Part shown: positions 63,405 to 64,000 of the stretch, in pieces
Layout: every line of letters begins with the position of its first letter
Numbering within the stretch: position 1 is the stretch's first letter
DNA from: Achromobacter sp. MFA1 R4
GTDB taxonomy: Bacteria > Pseudomonadota > Gammaproteobacteria > Burkholderiales > Burkholderiaceae_B
Direction: 5' to 3'
Length of the DNA stretch: 64,000 nucleotides
NCBI RefSeq assembly: GCF_900156745.1
Contig: NZ_LT707065.1
Coordinates: 1,488,001 to 1,552,000, forward strand
The notes under the pieces: model-generated
Told to the model about the DNA's origin: nothing
Database searches by the model: none
Seen by the model: the letters and a program-made list of their open reading frames with translations, nothing else
Position numbers and translations under genes: made by a program

Positions 63405-64000
63405 ATGTTTAACCGCAGAGAACTTCTGCTGCTGCGCGCCATGTACCGGCACGACACGGTCACGGCCGCGGCCGCCTCGGTCAACATGACGCAGCCCGCC
63501 GCCAGCGCGCTGCTGCGCGACATGGAGACGCGGCTGGGCTTTGCGCTGTTCAGCCGCGAGAACCGCCGCCTGCACCTCACCAGCCAGGGCCGCGCCCTGA
63601 TACCGGAAGTGCTCAACGCGCTGGCCGGCATCGAGTCGGTGGACCGGCTTGCCGTCGACATTCGCCAGGGCGCGCTGGCGCGGCTGGACGTGGGCGCCGT
63701 CGCAATCGCGGCGTCCAGCGTACTGCCTGCGGCCATGGCCGGCATGCGCCGCGCGCATCCGGCCGTGGCGGTAACCGTGCGGGCCGGCACCGCGCTGGAA
63801 ATCATCGAAATGGCCGTGGACCACCGCATCGACCTGGGCATCATCATCGGCTCGCCGCCGGACATCGACAGGGTGTCCAGCCTGCGGCTCGCGCCATTGG
63901 GATTGCATGCGGTCATGCCCCCGGATCATCCCTGGGCGCGGCAGCCCGCGCTGACGCTGGAAGAAGTGGCCGCGGCCGGCCCCATCGTGCTGGCTACCGC
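63405..64000 (+). CDS. LysR-family transcriptional regulator, partial at the window end
   Basis: The frame is open from ATG 63405 to the window edge, giving about 198 residues of a normal 300. The N-terminus is a LysR helix-turn-helix: RRELLLLRAMYRHDTVTAAA, then NMTQPAASALLRDMETRLGF and LFSRENRRLHLTSQGRALIP. The effector domain starts LDVGAVAIAASSVLPAAMAGMRRAHP. An in-frame ATG at 63375 would add ten residues but lies inside the 37-bp palindrome, so 63405 is preferred. It is divergent from the enolase-superfamily gene, its probable target. Confidence 0.9.
   Translation, partial: MFNRRELLLLRAMYRHDTVTAAAASVNMTQPAASALLRDMETRLGFALFSRENRRLHLTSQGRALIPEVLNALAGIESVDRLAVDIRQGALARLDVGAVAIAASSVLPAAMAGMRRAHPAVAVTVRAGTALEIIEMAVDHRIDLGIIIGSPPDIDRVSSLRLAPLGLHAVMPPDHPWARQPALTLEEVAAAGPIVLAT

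Overview
The window reads as a chromosomal segment of a GC-rich betaproteobacterium of the family Alcaligenaceae, most likely Achromobacter or a close Bordetella relative. That assignment is inference from gene content: Bug-type tripartite tricarboxylate receptors, several branched-chain-type ABC transporters, many LysR, IclR and GntR regulators, a fused single-chain nitrite/sulfite reductase next to a DUF934 gene, and codons ending almost always in G or C. No rRNA, tRNA, CRISPR array or prophage was seen.

Layout. (1) 1-10420: the tail of a periplasmic binding protein, then livHMGF, a short-chain dehydrogenase, and a complete 2-oxoacid dehydrogenase-type complex (E1 as one fused alpha/beta chain, a VOC protein, E2, E3), all on the plus strand with frequent stop/start overlaps. 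(2) 10542-24640: mostly housekeeping and scattered genes, including a membrane protein of unknown function, a LysR gene, a hipBA toxin-antitoxin pair with a clear operator array, ilvD with its terminator, a LysR / GNAT / MFS module, a LprI-like secreted protein, queC, ppc, a hydrolase and a VOC protein. (3) 24641-33449: a 670-base non-coding stretch holding two strong hairpins and a 32-bp palindrome, then a hydroxyacyl-CoA dehydrogenase, an AtoE-type short-chain fatty acid transporter, an SDR, a PcaR-like IclR regulator and a divergent lower beta-ketoadipate set (pcaI, pcaJ, muconolactone isomerase, a YciI protein, pcaD, a cyclase-family hydrolase). (4) 33450-36060: a small accessory patch with a REP-like hairpin, an N-terminally truncated DUF1016 nuclease gene carrying palindromes, and an intact 1332-bp IS3-family element with a 3-bp target duplication and a -1 frameshift site. 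(5) 36061-37865: a PsiF-repeat protein, an FxLYD-type secreted protein and a beta-carbonic anhydrase. (6) 37917-48177: a GntR regulator divergent from an SDR and a full branched-chain-type ABC transporter, followed by two more SDRs, a ketosteroid-dehydrogenase-like flavoprotein and a glutathione transferase. (7) 48244-56015: AraC/SDR pair, an unknown small protein, a DUF3100 membrane protein with a divergent LysR, and the assimilatory nitrite/sulfite reductase with DUF934. (8) 56063-64000: IclR divergent from a Bug receptor, a CoA ligase, a citrate-synthase-fold citryl-CoA lyase and an SDR; then, convergent to them, a second Bug receptor and an enolase-superfamily enzyme, with a divergent LysR that runs off the window.

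How the genes work together. Three blocks look like uptake-plus-catabolism systems whose substrate cannot be read from sequence: the ABC transporter plus fused-E1 dehydrogenase complex (region 1), the GntR-controlled ABC transporter plus SDR/flavoprotein block (region 6), and the IclR-controlled Bug/CoA-ligase/citryl-CoA-lyase block (region 8). They are the best candidates here for undescribed pathways. Regulation is unusually legible: dyad operators can be placed next to the divergent or autoregulated start of hipB, three of the four LysR genes, both IclR genes and the GntR gene.
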